Of a DNA stretch of 64,000 bases, positions 41,681 to 49,044 are shown piece by piece. The number at the start of each line of letters is the position of its first letter. The stretch's first letter is position 1. The notes under the pieces are model-generated. The model was not told the DNA's origin and searched no databases. It saw nothing but the letters and a program-made list of their open reading frames with translations. The stretch is from Rugosibacter aromaticivorans (lineage in GTDB: Bacteria > Pseudomonadota > Gammaproteobacteria > Burkholderiales > Rhodocyclaceae): the NCBI RefSeq assembly GCF_000934545.1, contig NZ_CP010554.1:2294001-2358000 (forward strand). The letters are read 5' to 3'. Position numbers and translations under genes: made by a program.

Positions 41681-41935
41681 TTAGTAATGAAAGCGCAATT
41701 GGGCAATCAACAGTGCATTGTCTTCGACGCGATATACCATGCGATGCTCGTCTGTTATGCGACGTGACCAGAACCCTGATAGCGCGTGCTTTAAAGGTTC
41801 AGGCTTTCCAACTCCGGTGAAGGGCTCGCGTTGCGTCTCGCGTATCAACTTGTTAATCCGTTCAACCATACGTTTGTCTCGCTTTTGCCAATAGAGGTAG
41901 TCTTCCCATGCCTCATCTGCAAAGACCAGCTTCAT
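41681..41935 (-). CDS. yoeB: YoeB-type toxin
   Basis: 84 residues, the exact length of YoeB, with MKLVFADEAWEDYLYWQ, GKPEPLKHALSGFWSRRI, EHRMVYRVED and the C-terminal LRFHY typical of this RelE-like ribosome-dependent endonuclease. The reading frame is complete, so it should be active. It is on the minus strand of its cassette and ends four bases from attC E; toxin-antitoxin cassettes often have their own promoter and may sit in either orientation. Confidence 0.93.
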   Translation of the reverse strand: MKLVFADEAWEDYLYWQKRDKRMVERINKLIRETQREPFTGVGKPEPLKHALSGFWSRRITDEHRMVYRVEDNALLIAQLRFHY

Positions 41936-42183
41936 TTAACCAATTTCCGCGCAACGCCTTTGCCGGCGTTTAGTTGTCCGACCGCCGTCAAGAGGCGCTT
42001 GGCGTTGGCGGGTGTGCGCAAGAGGTAGGCGGTTTCTTCAAGCGCCTTGTAGTCTTCGAGCGAGAGCATCACCACCGCCTGTTCTCCGTTGCGGGTGATA
42101 ATTAAAGCTTCGTGATCGTTGCAAACCCGATCCATAGCGCTAGCGAGGTTTGCGCGGATAGTAGTGTAGGTAATTGCATCCAT
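41932..42183 (-). CDS. yefM: YefM-type antitoxin (Phd/YefM family)
   Basis: 83 residues with the N-terminal Phd/YefM DNA-binding fold (TYTTIRANLASAMDRVCNDH, EALIITRNGEQAVVMLSLED) and an Ala/Leu-rich toxin-binding tail. Its stop overlaps the yoeB start, so the pair is coupled, antitoxin first. It represses its own promoter, expected right of 42183; TGTACATATTACTGTACA there (42198-42215) is a near-palindrome that fits such an operator. Confidence 0.93.
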   Translation of the reverse strand: MDAITYTTIRANLASAMDRVCNDHEALIITRNGEQAVVMLSLEDYKALEETAYLLRTPANAKRLLTAVGQLNAGKGVARKLVK

Positions 42184-42197
42184 GATAGGCCTCCAAA

Positions 42198-42215
42198 TAT
42201 GTACATATTACTGTA
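42198..42215 (-). promoter_or_regulatory. Palindrome upstream of yefM, likely YefM operator
   Basis: TGTACAGTAATATGTACA on the minus strand: TGTACA arms around an AT-rich centre, 15-32 bases upstream of the yefM start. TGTACA hexamers are the known core of YefM-YoeB operators. Confidence 0.7.
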
Positions 42216-42254
42216 CATCAACAACTACCGATTGTCCATCATCCACGCAATGAC

Positions 42255-42327
42255 GCCCAACCCATCATTCCAGCGGACACCGCTCGCTAACGCTCACGGC
42301 TGCGCCTCACTGGCGAGAGCGAGCCAT
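42255..42327 (+). other. attC site F, 3' end missing
   Basis: Starts GCCCAACCCATCATTCCAGC and has the long VCR-like stem (CTCGCTAACGCTCA... GGCGAGAGCGAG), but the expected right end with GTTRRRY is not found; the sequence changes after GAGCGAGCC. Confidence 0.7.
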
Positions 42328-42538
42328 CCCTGGAGCCGGCTGGCGTAGGCCTACCCTCGCTACGGGGGTGTCGCTCAACTCAAAATTAGCCACAAGGAGG
42401 AATTGATGCGCTACCAAACGATTCGATCACTTCTCGTCCTCTCAGCACGCCGCGCAGAACCTCCTTGATTCGACCGAGTTCATGAAGCTTCCATACCGCC
42501 ATATGGCTTTTTATATTGCTAAGCGCTAGTCTTCGCTT
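42328..42538 (+). other. Gene-poor stretch between attC F and the brnT remnant
   Basis: No convincing gene. A ribosome-site-like AAGGAGG precedes a 20-codon frame at 42405 that stops at once. Another frame (QHAAQNLLDSTEFMKLPYRH, then MAFYIAKR) is open to a TAG near 42528 and looks protein-like but has no proper start, so a decayed cassette gene is possible. Confidence 0.4.
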
Positions 42539-42828
42539 ATGGCAAACACTCGCTTTGATTGGGATACCGACAAGGACGCTGAAAGCCAGCGAAAACACGG
42601 CGTTTCGTTTAACCGCGCCCAGTATGCATTCGCTGATCCGCAGCGCGTGATTGCCAAGGACATCACCCACAGTCAATCCGAAGAGCGGTTCTATTGTTTC
42701 GGGGAGGTTGATGGTGGGTGCTTACGGTGCGATTCACATATCGCGCCTCTGTTGTTCGAATCATCGGCGCAGGCTATTGGCGCAAAGGAAAGGTAATTTA
42801 TGAGCGCGAAAATCAAATACACGGATGA
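42539..42828 (+). pseudogene. brnT: BrnT-type toxin gene with a frameshift
   Basis: The first frame reads FDWDTDKDAESQRKHGVSFN, then FADPQRVIAKDITHSQSEER and FYCFGEVDGG, a typical BrnT N-terminal part. It then goes astray. The frame one base off continues VLTVRFTYRASVVRIIGAGY, then WRKGKVIYERENQ, to a TGA at 42826, exactly the expected BrnT C-terminus with its conserved Arg residues. Loss of one G in the GGG run near 42714-42716 explains it. The 3' end overlaps brnA as in intact brnTA operons. Confidence 0.8.
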
Positions 42829-43075
42829 ACCACTAGGCAAGACTCAAGTGATTACCGACTTTCTCCCCTCTCCGACCGAGTTGGCATTTCGCGAGGAAGG
42901 TGTGAAGGTCACTCTGGCTCTGAGCAAAAAAAGTATCGAGTTTTTCAAGTCCGAAGCCTCTAAGCATCACACCCAGTACCAGCGCATGATCCGTCGACTT
43001 CTTGACGCTTACGTTGACACCCAATCCCCAACTCTGCGCTCAAGCGGGACGCGCCAAAAGCGGCGCGCCCCTTAG
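42800..43075 (+). CDS. brnA: BrnA-type antitoxin
   Basis: 91 residues. The central part VKVTLALSKKSIEFFKSEAS and YQRMIRRLLDAYVD is the ribbon-helix-helix domain of BrnA antitoxins, which bind BrnT and repress the operon. The last ~18 residues (from TQSPTLRSSG) are encoded by the damaged attC G, so the protein has an unusual tail made from recombination-site sequence. The antitoxin frame is intact although the toxin is broken. Confidence 0.87.
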   Translation: MSAKIKYTDEPLGKTQVITDFLPSPTELAFREEGVKVTLALSKKSIEFFKSEASKHHTQYQRMIRRLLDAYVDTQSPTLRSSGTRQKRRAP

Positions 43076-43085
43076 CTCCGCGCCT
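43026..43085 (+). other. attC site G, degenerate
   Basis: Inner part CTCAAGCGGGACGCGCCAAA...GGCGCGCCCCTTAGCTCC is close to attC C, but the right box is replaced by GCCTCTTGAC and the left box (CCCCAAC) is off-consensus. It overlaps the 3' end of brnA. Confidence 0.7.
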
Positions 43086-43150
43086 CTTGACCGTGTGCCC
43101 TTTCACCATCCATTATCATGAGTCTTCGGGCTTCGCATCGATAGTGCTTT

Positions 43151-43175
43151 CGCCGTCTCGCCAGCGCCGACTTTC
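43151..43175 (+). repeat. Dispersed repeat copy 7
   Basis: CGCCGTCTCGCCAGCGCCGA followed by CTTT, in the gap between attC G and the GIY-YIG cassette gene. Its presence inside the array means it moved in after the cassettes or came with one. Confidence 0.85.
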
Positions 43176-43202
43176 CGTGGTAACTCAACGCACTGCGGAT
43201 GA

Positions 43203-43505
<303 letters not shown>

Positions 43506-43565
43506 TCTGCCTCTTGTAGGCATGGTTTGCACAAAGATGCAAGGCGTTCTTGTGTCCATGTCGAG

Positions 43566-43633
43566 GTCTAATCCATCAATCCACCGGACACTGCGCGAAA
43601 AGCCGCGCAGGCGGATGAATTCAAACGTCGGGC
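43566..43633 (+). other. attC site H, both boxes mutated
   Basis: GTCTAAT (for GTCTAAC) on the left and GTCGGGC (for GTTGGGC) on the right; the inner part ACTGCGCGAAAAGCCGCGCAGG is intact. Probably an old, inactive site and the right end of the array. Confidence 0.78.
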
Positions 43634-44095
43634 ACCCATGACGGGCCAGTTCTGGCATTGACTTAGGTTCGCACTATGGCTACCCAATCTGATATGTTTC
43701 TTGCGCTGACGGATGGCCTCACTGCCCTGCTGTTTTTTGCGCGCATTCAAGATCGAGGAATTCAGCGGCTGTCGGGCGAATTATCGGTTTGATTTGCCGT
43801 ATCACCGCACCGACTTTTTTTTATATCTCCTCATTAGCCGCCATCTTGTTGATTGATTTGCGTAACGGGCACAGCATACTGCACATACATACCAGCCAAC
43901 CCGCACGTTTTACTTCCCATTCACTGTGCGCTTGAAACATCTCAGAGCACCGCAGCGCGTAAAAAATGCGTTATATTTGAGGCAACCAAATCGATGTTAC
44001 CCCGTGGAAATCTTGACCACGACAATGGCACTCTGCGCTTTTTAGCCGGCATCGTTTTGCGACCCAAAAACAAATAAAGCACGGAGGCTCTCACC
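43634..44095. other. Intergenic region between the integron and ovoA, with dispersed repeat copy 8
   Basis: The repeat GCCGTATCACCGCACCGACT plus T-run lies at 43796-43821. A 38-codon frame (43677-43793, MATQSDMFLALTDGLTALLF) precedes it and is of doubtful reality. The rest shows no gene; a GGAGG ribosome site just before 44096 serves ovoA. Confidence 0.55.
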
Positions 44096-45952
44096 ATGAA
44101 CCCACCCTCAACCATTGCTGTGCGAGAAAACGAACCTTGGCGTGCCAATTTGCGGGGAAACCAGACCGCGCTGGCGGGAGCCCGCGATGAAACCTGGTGG
44201 ACCGGAAAATCCCCGGTGGCATGCCCTGGCTTGACTGCTGAGGGCACACTCACCGCCCTGCCGCTACCGAATTTAGCGACCTGTACGCGGCGCGAAGTAC
44301 AGGATTATTTTGATAGTGGCTGGACGCTGACCGAAACGCTGTTCGCCGGGCTCAAAGGTGAGGAAGCATTTTTTCGACCGCCGTATCATGGACTGCGTCA
44401 CCCGATGGTGTTTTATTTCTGCCATCCGCCGGTGTTTTATACCAACAAGCTGCGTGTCGCCGGTTTAATCTCTGCGCCGATCAACCCCTATTTTGAAAAA
44501 CTTTTCGAGGTAGGTGTTGATGAAATGCGTTGGGATGATATGTCCAAAAACGAGATGCTGTGGCCTTCCGTTGACGAAGTGCGCGCATACCGTGCGGCAG
44601 TCTATACCACTGTCAGCGAGGTGATTGCCACACATCCAGGGTTAGCCGAGGGGCATGCGCTGATTACCTTGAATGACCCGCTGTGGGCGCTATTCATGGG
44701 TTTTGAGCACGAGCGTATTCATCTGGAGACTTCTGCCGTATTAATTCACGAACTACCACTTGACTATGTACAGCGACCCGCCGCTTGGCCGGCGTTGTAC
44801 CCTGCCGCACCGCACGATGCCTCCACCGCACTACGCCCCCGTCCGGGCACGGATTACCCTGTGCTGGCCTTGCGCGATGTAGCCGCAACGCGGATCACTT
44901 TGGGCAAACCCGCCGACTGGCCTTCTTACGGGTGGGACAACGAATATGGCTCGCGTAGCGTACGCGTTGAAGCTTTTCGTGCAAGCACACAGCTCATCAG
45001 CAATGGCGCGTTTCATGAATTCGTTGCTGCAGGCGGCTATCGAGAAGAGCGTTTCTGGTCGCCCACCGGCTGGGCGTGGCGCAGTTACCGCAATATCAAG
45101 TGGCCTACCTTTTGGGTGCCAGATGGCCCCGCCGGGCTGCATCGCTACAAGTTACGCACCTTGTTTGAGGTGATCGATATGCCGTGGAACTGGCCTGCTG
45201 AAGTCAACGGCCATGAAGCTTATGCGTACTGCCAATGGAAATCCGAACAAGACGGCACTACGTATCGGCTACCGAGCGAAAATGAACATCACGCGCTACG
45301 CGACCCCGTGCATCGGGTAACCGACGATTTAGCCTTGCAGTGTGATGGCTTGGCGTTTCGCCAGCGAGGAATCAATCTGAATCTGGCATACGGCTCATCT
45401 CAACCAGTCGATGCCGGGCATATCACCAGCGCCGGGTTTCATGATGTGTTTGGCAATGTATGGCAATGGTCAGCAGACGATTTCAACCCCTTGCCTGGCA
45501 GTGAAGTGCATCCGCTATATGATGATTTCAGCAGCCCGTGTTACGACGGCCAGCATCAGATGATGCTGGGGGGCGCATGGGTCTCCACCGGCGAGGAGGC
45601 GGGCCCTTGGGCACGCTTTCACTTTCGCCCGCACTTTTTTCAGCACGCCGGCTTTCGCTTGGTAGAAGCGGCCCACGATGGCGGCGCTATTCACTTGAAT
45701 AGCGACGATGCGGCGCATCAGGTGTATGAAGACCGGCAGATGGTGAATGACTACATGCTGCTGCATTATGGCAGCCCAGCAGATCAGATGCCGCATGCTT
45801 TTGGCCCGCAGGCGGCGACAGAATTCCCGTTGCGTTGCGCTGGTTGCTCGATGGTGCGCCAGAGTTTGGTGCTGGCACTCAGCGTGCGCTGGAAATTGGT
45901 TGCGCTGTCGGCCGGGCAAGTTTCGAGCTGGCACGTGGTTATCACGAAGTGA
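44096..45952 (+). CDS. ovoA: 5-histidylcysteine sulfoxide synthase (OvoA) catalytic part, frameshifted before its methyltransferase domain
   Basis: The first ~578 residues are the DinB-like plus FGE-sulfatase-like domains of OvoA, the iron enzyme that joins Cys to the imidazole of His in ovothiol synthesis. The DinB-like His set shows as FYFCHPPVFY and FMGFEHERIHLETS; the FGE part has VFGNVWQWSADDF and MMLGGAWVSTGEEAGPWAR. GGAGG precedes the start. OvoA normally continues into a methyltransferase domain. Here, after about EFPLRC (near 45840), the frame is lost and the last ~38 residues are the wrong-frame reading of the methyltransferase start. Confidence 0.88.
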   Translation: MNPPSTIAVRENEPWRANLRGNQTALAGARDETWWTGKSPVACPGLTAEGTLTALPLPNLATCTRREVQDYFDSGWTLTETLFAGLKGEEAFFRPPYHGLRHPMVFYFCHPPVFYTNKLRVAGLISAPINPYFEKLFEVGVDEMRWDDMSKNEMLWPSVDEVRAYRAAVYTTVSEVIATHPGLAEGHALITLNDPLWALFMGFEHERIHLETSAVLIHELPLDYVQRPAAWPALYPAAPHDASTALRPRPGTDYPVLALRDVAATRITLGKPADWPSYGWDNEYGSRSVRVEAFRASTQLISNGAFHEFVAAGGYREERFWSPTGWAWRSYRNIKWPTFWVPDGPAGLHRYKLRTLFEVIDMPWNWPAEVNGHEAYAYCQWKSEQDGTTYRLPSENEHHALRDPVHRVTDDLALQCDGLAFRQRGINLNLAYGSSQPVDAGHITSAGFHDVFGNVWQWSADDFNPLPGSEVHPLYDDFSSPCYDGQHQMMLGGAWVSTGEEAGPWARFHFRPHFFQHAGFRLVEAAHDGGAIHLNSDDAAHQVYEDRQMVNDYMLLHYGSPADQMPHAFGPQAATEFPLRCAGCSMVRQSLVLALSVRWKLVALSAGQVSSWHVVITK

Positions 45953-46488
45953 TCGGTGTTGATCTTTCTCGCGCTTTTATCGATACCGCTGAAGCCTTGC
46001 AGCGTGATGGCCGCTTTGATTATTTCCGCAAAGATGAAGGCGAGCTTGGCGCGCAACTCACCGCACACGTGGCCCCCGCCATTGATCGGCACCGCGTGGC
46101 CTTCCGCCAGGCGGATGCTTGCTCGCTTCCCGCCGACTACGTGGACTTTGATGCCGTGCTGATGGCCAATCTGCTGTGCCGATTACCCAGCCCGAAATCA
46201 TTGCTGGGACGACTGGGCGGACCACGCGGTCTGGTTAAAGTGGGAGGCTTGGTTGCGCTGTTTTCGCCCTATAGCTGGCTTGAGCAATTTACGCCACATG
46301 GGGCATGGCCCGGGGGCTATGAGAAAGCCGGTCATACGGTAAAAACCGCCGACGCCCTGCGCGAATTTTTCACGCAGGAAGGCTTTGTGTTGCGCCGCGA
46401 AGAAGAAGTACCGCTGGTGATTCGCGAACATCATCGTAAATATCAATACATCGTCACCCATGCGATGCTGTGGCAGCGCGCAGTGTAA
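45835..46488 (+). CDS. OvoA methyltransferase domain (4-mercaptohistidine N-methyltransferase), separate frame
   Basis: 217 residues of a class I methyltransferase: RALEIGCAVGRASFELARG (SAM motif I), EVIGVDLSRAFI, and HRKYQYIVTHAMLWQR at the end, all as in the C-terminal domain of OvoA. It is one base out of frame with the N-terminal part and overlaps it by 118 bases. It could start at the TTG at 45835, which lacks a strong ribosome site, be reached by slippage, or be the result of a mutation or sequencing error. If made separately it would still catalyse N-methylation to ovothiol A. Confidence 0.82.
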   Translation: MRWLLDGAPEFGAGTQRALEIGCAVGRASFELARGYHEVIGVDLSRAFIDTAEALQRDGRFDYFRKDEGELGAQLTAHVAPAIDRHRVAFRQADACSLPADYVDFDAVLMANLLCRLPSPKSLLGRLGGPRGLVKVGGLVALFSPYSWLEQFTPHGAWPGGYEKAGHTVKTADALREFFTQEGFVLRREEEVPLVIREHHRKYQYIVTHAMLWQRAV

Positions 46489-46530
46489 AGCTGGTGCAAG
46501 ACCCCGATGCAAGCTATCTGGCGCTTGAAA

Positions 46531-46566
46531 AAAAGCGGATGAATTCAGAATTCATCCGCCTTTTTA
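46531..46566. terminator. Bidirectional intrinsic terminator
   Basis: GCGGATGAATTC and GAATTCATCCGC form a near-perfect palindrome with A-tract on the left and T-tract on the right, between the convergent ovoA and ADP-ribosylglycohydrolase genes. Confidence 0.88.
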
Positions 46567-46584
46567 TATAATGGAAGTACCACG

Positions 46585-47574
46585 CTATACGGTAGCGACA
46601 CGCTCTGCCTGATGAACAATCTGAGCAATGCCGGTTAATTGGCTAAGCCAGGTGAGGGGAATTCCTAACGCGGGCGATGGCAGTTTCAGTGATCGTGTGG
46701 CATCGTGTGCTGCCGTCAGCGCACCCAGCATCAGCGAGCGGCCACAACTATCACCCCCGGCGAGAATATTGGCTTCTACCGCTTCGCGAAAACCACTGGC
46801 GCGATGGGCAATGTGAAACAACAACGGTAGGCCTTGATGCAGGTGACATGGCATGCCAAAGCGCGCAGCGGCGGCTGCGGCATCCAGCACCGGCAGGGCC
46901 AGTGCCTCACTCAGCAAGGGCTGCAGTATTTCACCCGCCGCTTGTGCCGCACGTGACAGCGCCTGGGGTAGCGGGGTTCCGGCTAACACTTCATCGAGGG
47001 CAATGGCCGAGACAGTGGCGGCATCGCGCGCTTGCGGGTGATCGTGGGTGACAGCAACGGCCTGCTGTATGGTGCTGATCAGTTCATCTCGTGATCGTGA
47101 GTGACCAGCGCGCTGACTCGCCACGATCGCCGGGACACATTCCAGCGCGGGTAATTGATCGTCATCGGCACCGGTTACCGCGGGATAATCGTCTGGCTTG
47201 GTATAGTCCAACAGGCGCACGACGGTGAGGCGGGTAGGACGATCGGCATACCCGACCCAGTGACCACCAGGGCCAAAGGTAGCGAGCCATTCCTGCTGAA
47301 ATACCTGACGCTCAAAATTACCACCTGTTTTGGCCAAGTGCACCAACATCAAGCGGCAGGATTCACCATAAAAAGACAAGTCACCCGCCTGCTTGCCCGC
47401 GTGGGCAAAAAAACCCATCACACCGTGATAATTTGCCGGGTCTGGCGTACGGAATGCCAGCGGACCCTGTTGTTGCAGAGTTTTCAACCGGTCTGCATCG
47501 TATAGCCAGTGCAGGCCGAGCGTAGCCGCATCGGCAGTCAGTGCGCCCAGAATGGCTGCGAGACGTGGGTTCAT
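46585..47574 (-). CDS. ADP-ribosylglycohydrolase family protein
   Basis: 329 residues starting NPRLAAILGALTADAATLGL. The all-alpha fold of the ARH/DraG family is suggested by the N-terminal LTADAATLGLHWLYD, SYGESCRLM-like middle and the late GGDSCGRSLMLGAL, which corresponds to the GGDTD(T/S) metal site; here Asp appears once with Ser-Cys instead of Thr-Asp. Such enzymes remove ADP-ribose from proteins or small molecules. AGGAGAAA precedes the start. Isolated gene with no obvious partner. Confidence 0.82.
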   Translation of the reverse strand: MNPRLAAILGALTADAATLGLHWLYDADRLKTLQQQGPLAFRTPDPANYHGVMGFFAHAGKQAGDLSFYGESCRLMLVHLAKTGGNFERQVFQQEWLATFGPGGHWVGYADRPTRLTVVRLLDYTKPDDYPAVTGADDDQLPALECVPAIVASQRAGHSRSRDELISTIQQAVAVTHDHPQARDAATVSAIALDEVLAGTPLPQALSRAAQAAGEILQPLLSEALALPVLDAAAAAARFGMPCHLHQGLPLLFHIAHRASGFREAVEANILAGGDSCGRSLMLGALTAAHDATRSLKLPSPALGIPLTWLSQLTGIAQIVHQAERVATV

Positions 47575-47662
47575 TCTTTTCTCCTCAAGTTGGTTTGTTA
47601 TAGAAAAACCTCAAGCGATAAATCAAAGCAGCCGCCTGAGCGAATAACGTATTAGAACACCT

Positions 47663-48205
47663 TCATTGGAACGCCAACACGGTCGGCAAGAATACTTCTG
47701 TCAGTGCCACACGTTGGGCGCCCAACGCGAACAATGTGCGTCGCGCCCAGTATCGCTGATGTAATCGGTTGTGCGTAAAAATTCCGTCATGTAGCGGGTG
47801 GCGCACATCAATCCCTGCGTATTCAACACCCAGCCGCACAAAGCCCGGATGAGAAAACAGCAGTGTGCCCAGCGAACGACGGCCAAGTTTTCGCAGCCAG
47901 TGCTGAACCGCGCCGCGGGGTACAACCGGCGCGACAGCGTGCGCAAAAGCGACTGGCGTGTCACCGCAATAAAGTACAACATCCCTGACCCAGGCGTGAC
48001 GGCGTAGCGGTAGGCCAAGCAGTGCGTATTCATCTGCCAGCGGTGGTAGTCGTGCCTGGCGAACAGGCTCGACACGAAACGCGCCACTCGCTTTTTGCCA
48101 ACGCACGGAGAGCGAACCTCGCTCTCGCAACCAGCTGTAATACGGACGCGCGGTGTGCGCGAGCGGCAAGTGGCGTGACCAGGGGGAAGAAATGCGGAGC
48201 ACCAT
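47663..48205 (-). CDS. ubiC: Chorismate pyruvate-lyase
   Basis: 180 residues, slightly longer than E. coli UbiC (165). Typical blocks are REVxL-like ERGSLSVRWQ, RHAWVRDVVLYCGDTPVAFA (conserved Arg and Trp), SLGTLLFSHPGFVRLGVEYA and the final YWARRTLFAL. It makes 4-hydroxybenzoate from chorismate, the first step of ubiquinone synthesis. No ubiA follows it within the window. Confidence 0.9.
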   Translation of the reverse strand: MVLRISSPWSRHLPLAHTARPYYSWLRERGSLSVRWQKASGAFRVEPVRQARLPPLADEYALLGLPLRRHAWVRDVVLYCGDTPVAFAHAVAPVVPRGAVQHWLRKLGRRSLGTLLFSHPGFVRLGVEYAGIDVRHPLHDGIFTHNRLHQRYWARRTLFALGAQRVALTEVFLPTVLAFQ

Positions 48206-48294
48206 CTAACGTGACAAGGTGATTGAGAAATAAAATTAACACTCAGCTATCGGCACAAAAAGTATTCTTTTGCACACGCCAAAAGAATTTTTTA

Positions 48295-48314
48295 CCGTCT
48301 TGCCAGCGCCGTCC
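48295..48314 (+). repeat. Dispersed repeat copy 9
   Basis: CCGTCTTGCCAGCGCCGTCC, in the gap between ubiC and the adenosyltransferase gene; the T-tail is replaced by GACGG. Confidence 0.6.
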
Positions 48315-48339
48315 GACGGATACCGCTTCGCATAACTTT

Positions 48340-48891
48340 TCAGGCGTTTTTGCCCTTTTGCCACAGCACATCGCCGCCACCCGCCACTTTATTCAACCAG
48401 CGGCCCAGAACAAATAACAAGTCGGAGAGCCGATTGAGATATTGCCGCCCGCAATCAGAGACTGTTTCGGTGGCCGCTAAGGCCACCACGGCACGTTCGG
48501 CACGGCGGCACACGGTACGCGCCAGATGCGTTAGCGCAGCCGCTCGCGTGCCACCGGGCAGAATAAATTCTTTGAGTGGGTGCAGTGCTTCGTTGTAATG
48601 ATCAATCGCCGCCTCCAACTGCGCGGGTTGGGTGCTTTTGAGCAAGATTGCACCAGGAATTGACAGCTCACCCCCCAGATCGAACAAGTCATGCTGAATG
48701 CCGATGAGTAGCGTGCGCACATCATCGGGTAGCGCCTCACACAGGATGACGCCGATCAATGAATTAACCTCATCCACATCGCCCAAAGCGGCAATGCGTG
48801 TCGAATGCTTGGGGCTGCGTGATCCATCGCCTAAACCTGTGGTGCCTGCATCCCCCGTGCGGGTGTAGATTTTTGAGAGTCGATAACCCAT
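48340..48891 (-). CDS. Cob(I)alamin adenosyltransferase, PduO type
   Basis: 183 residues with the PduO-type ATP site KIYTRTGDAGTTGLGDGSR at the N-terminus, LGDVDEVNSLIGV, and the C-terminal CRRAERAVVALA and YLNRLSDLLFVLGRWLN blocks. It attaches the adenosyl group to cob(I)alamin. Stand-alone gene; no other cobalamin gene is present nearby. Confidence 0.93.
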   Translation of the reverse strand: MGYRLSKIYTRTGDAGTTGLGDGSRSPKHSTRIAALGDVDEVNSLIGVILCEALPDDVRTLLIGIQHDLFDLGGELSIPGAILLKSTQPAQLEAAIDHYNEALHPLKEFILPGGTRAAALTHLARTVCRRAERAVVALAATETVSDCGRQYLNRLSDLLFVLGRWLNKVAGGGDVLWQKGKNA

Positions 48892-49044
48892 AAGATTTTT
48901 TCAGTGTTGGTAGATAGAACAGAATATTGTTTTGCCTAAGCGCTTCATTGTAAGCTGGGGAGGATTTTTCTGCATCGTGCAAACGATGAAAGACATATTT
49001 TTCAAAAGGTACATATTTAAATTCATACGACGAAAGGAATCCTC

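Noticed and set aside
42328-42440. Group II intron (class C-attC) inserted in attC F
   Set aside because: No reverse transcriptase frame, no intron 5' consensus and no domain V-like hairpin could be found; a simple truncation of the attC is enough.
42386-42676. 96-codon minus-strand frame across the brnT region
   Set aside because: It is antisense to the well-supported BrnT N-terminal sequence and is not protein-like.
43853-44077. 74-codon plus-strand frame before ovoA
   Set aside because: No ATG/ribosome site at a sensible place and no family resemblance; it is probably chance in a non-coding gap.
45418-45445. Match to the repeat core (ATCACCAGCGCCGG) inside ovoA
   Set aside because: It encodes ITSAGFHD in a conserved part of the FGE-like domain and lacks the flanking ACTTTT, so it is probably chance.
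46535-46559. attC-like fragment (GCGGATGAATTCA, also in attC H) downstream of ovoA
   Set aside because: It forms a complete terminator hairpin with A- and T-tracts and has no attC core boxes, so the 13-base match is treated as coincidental.
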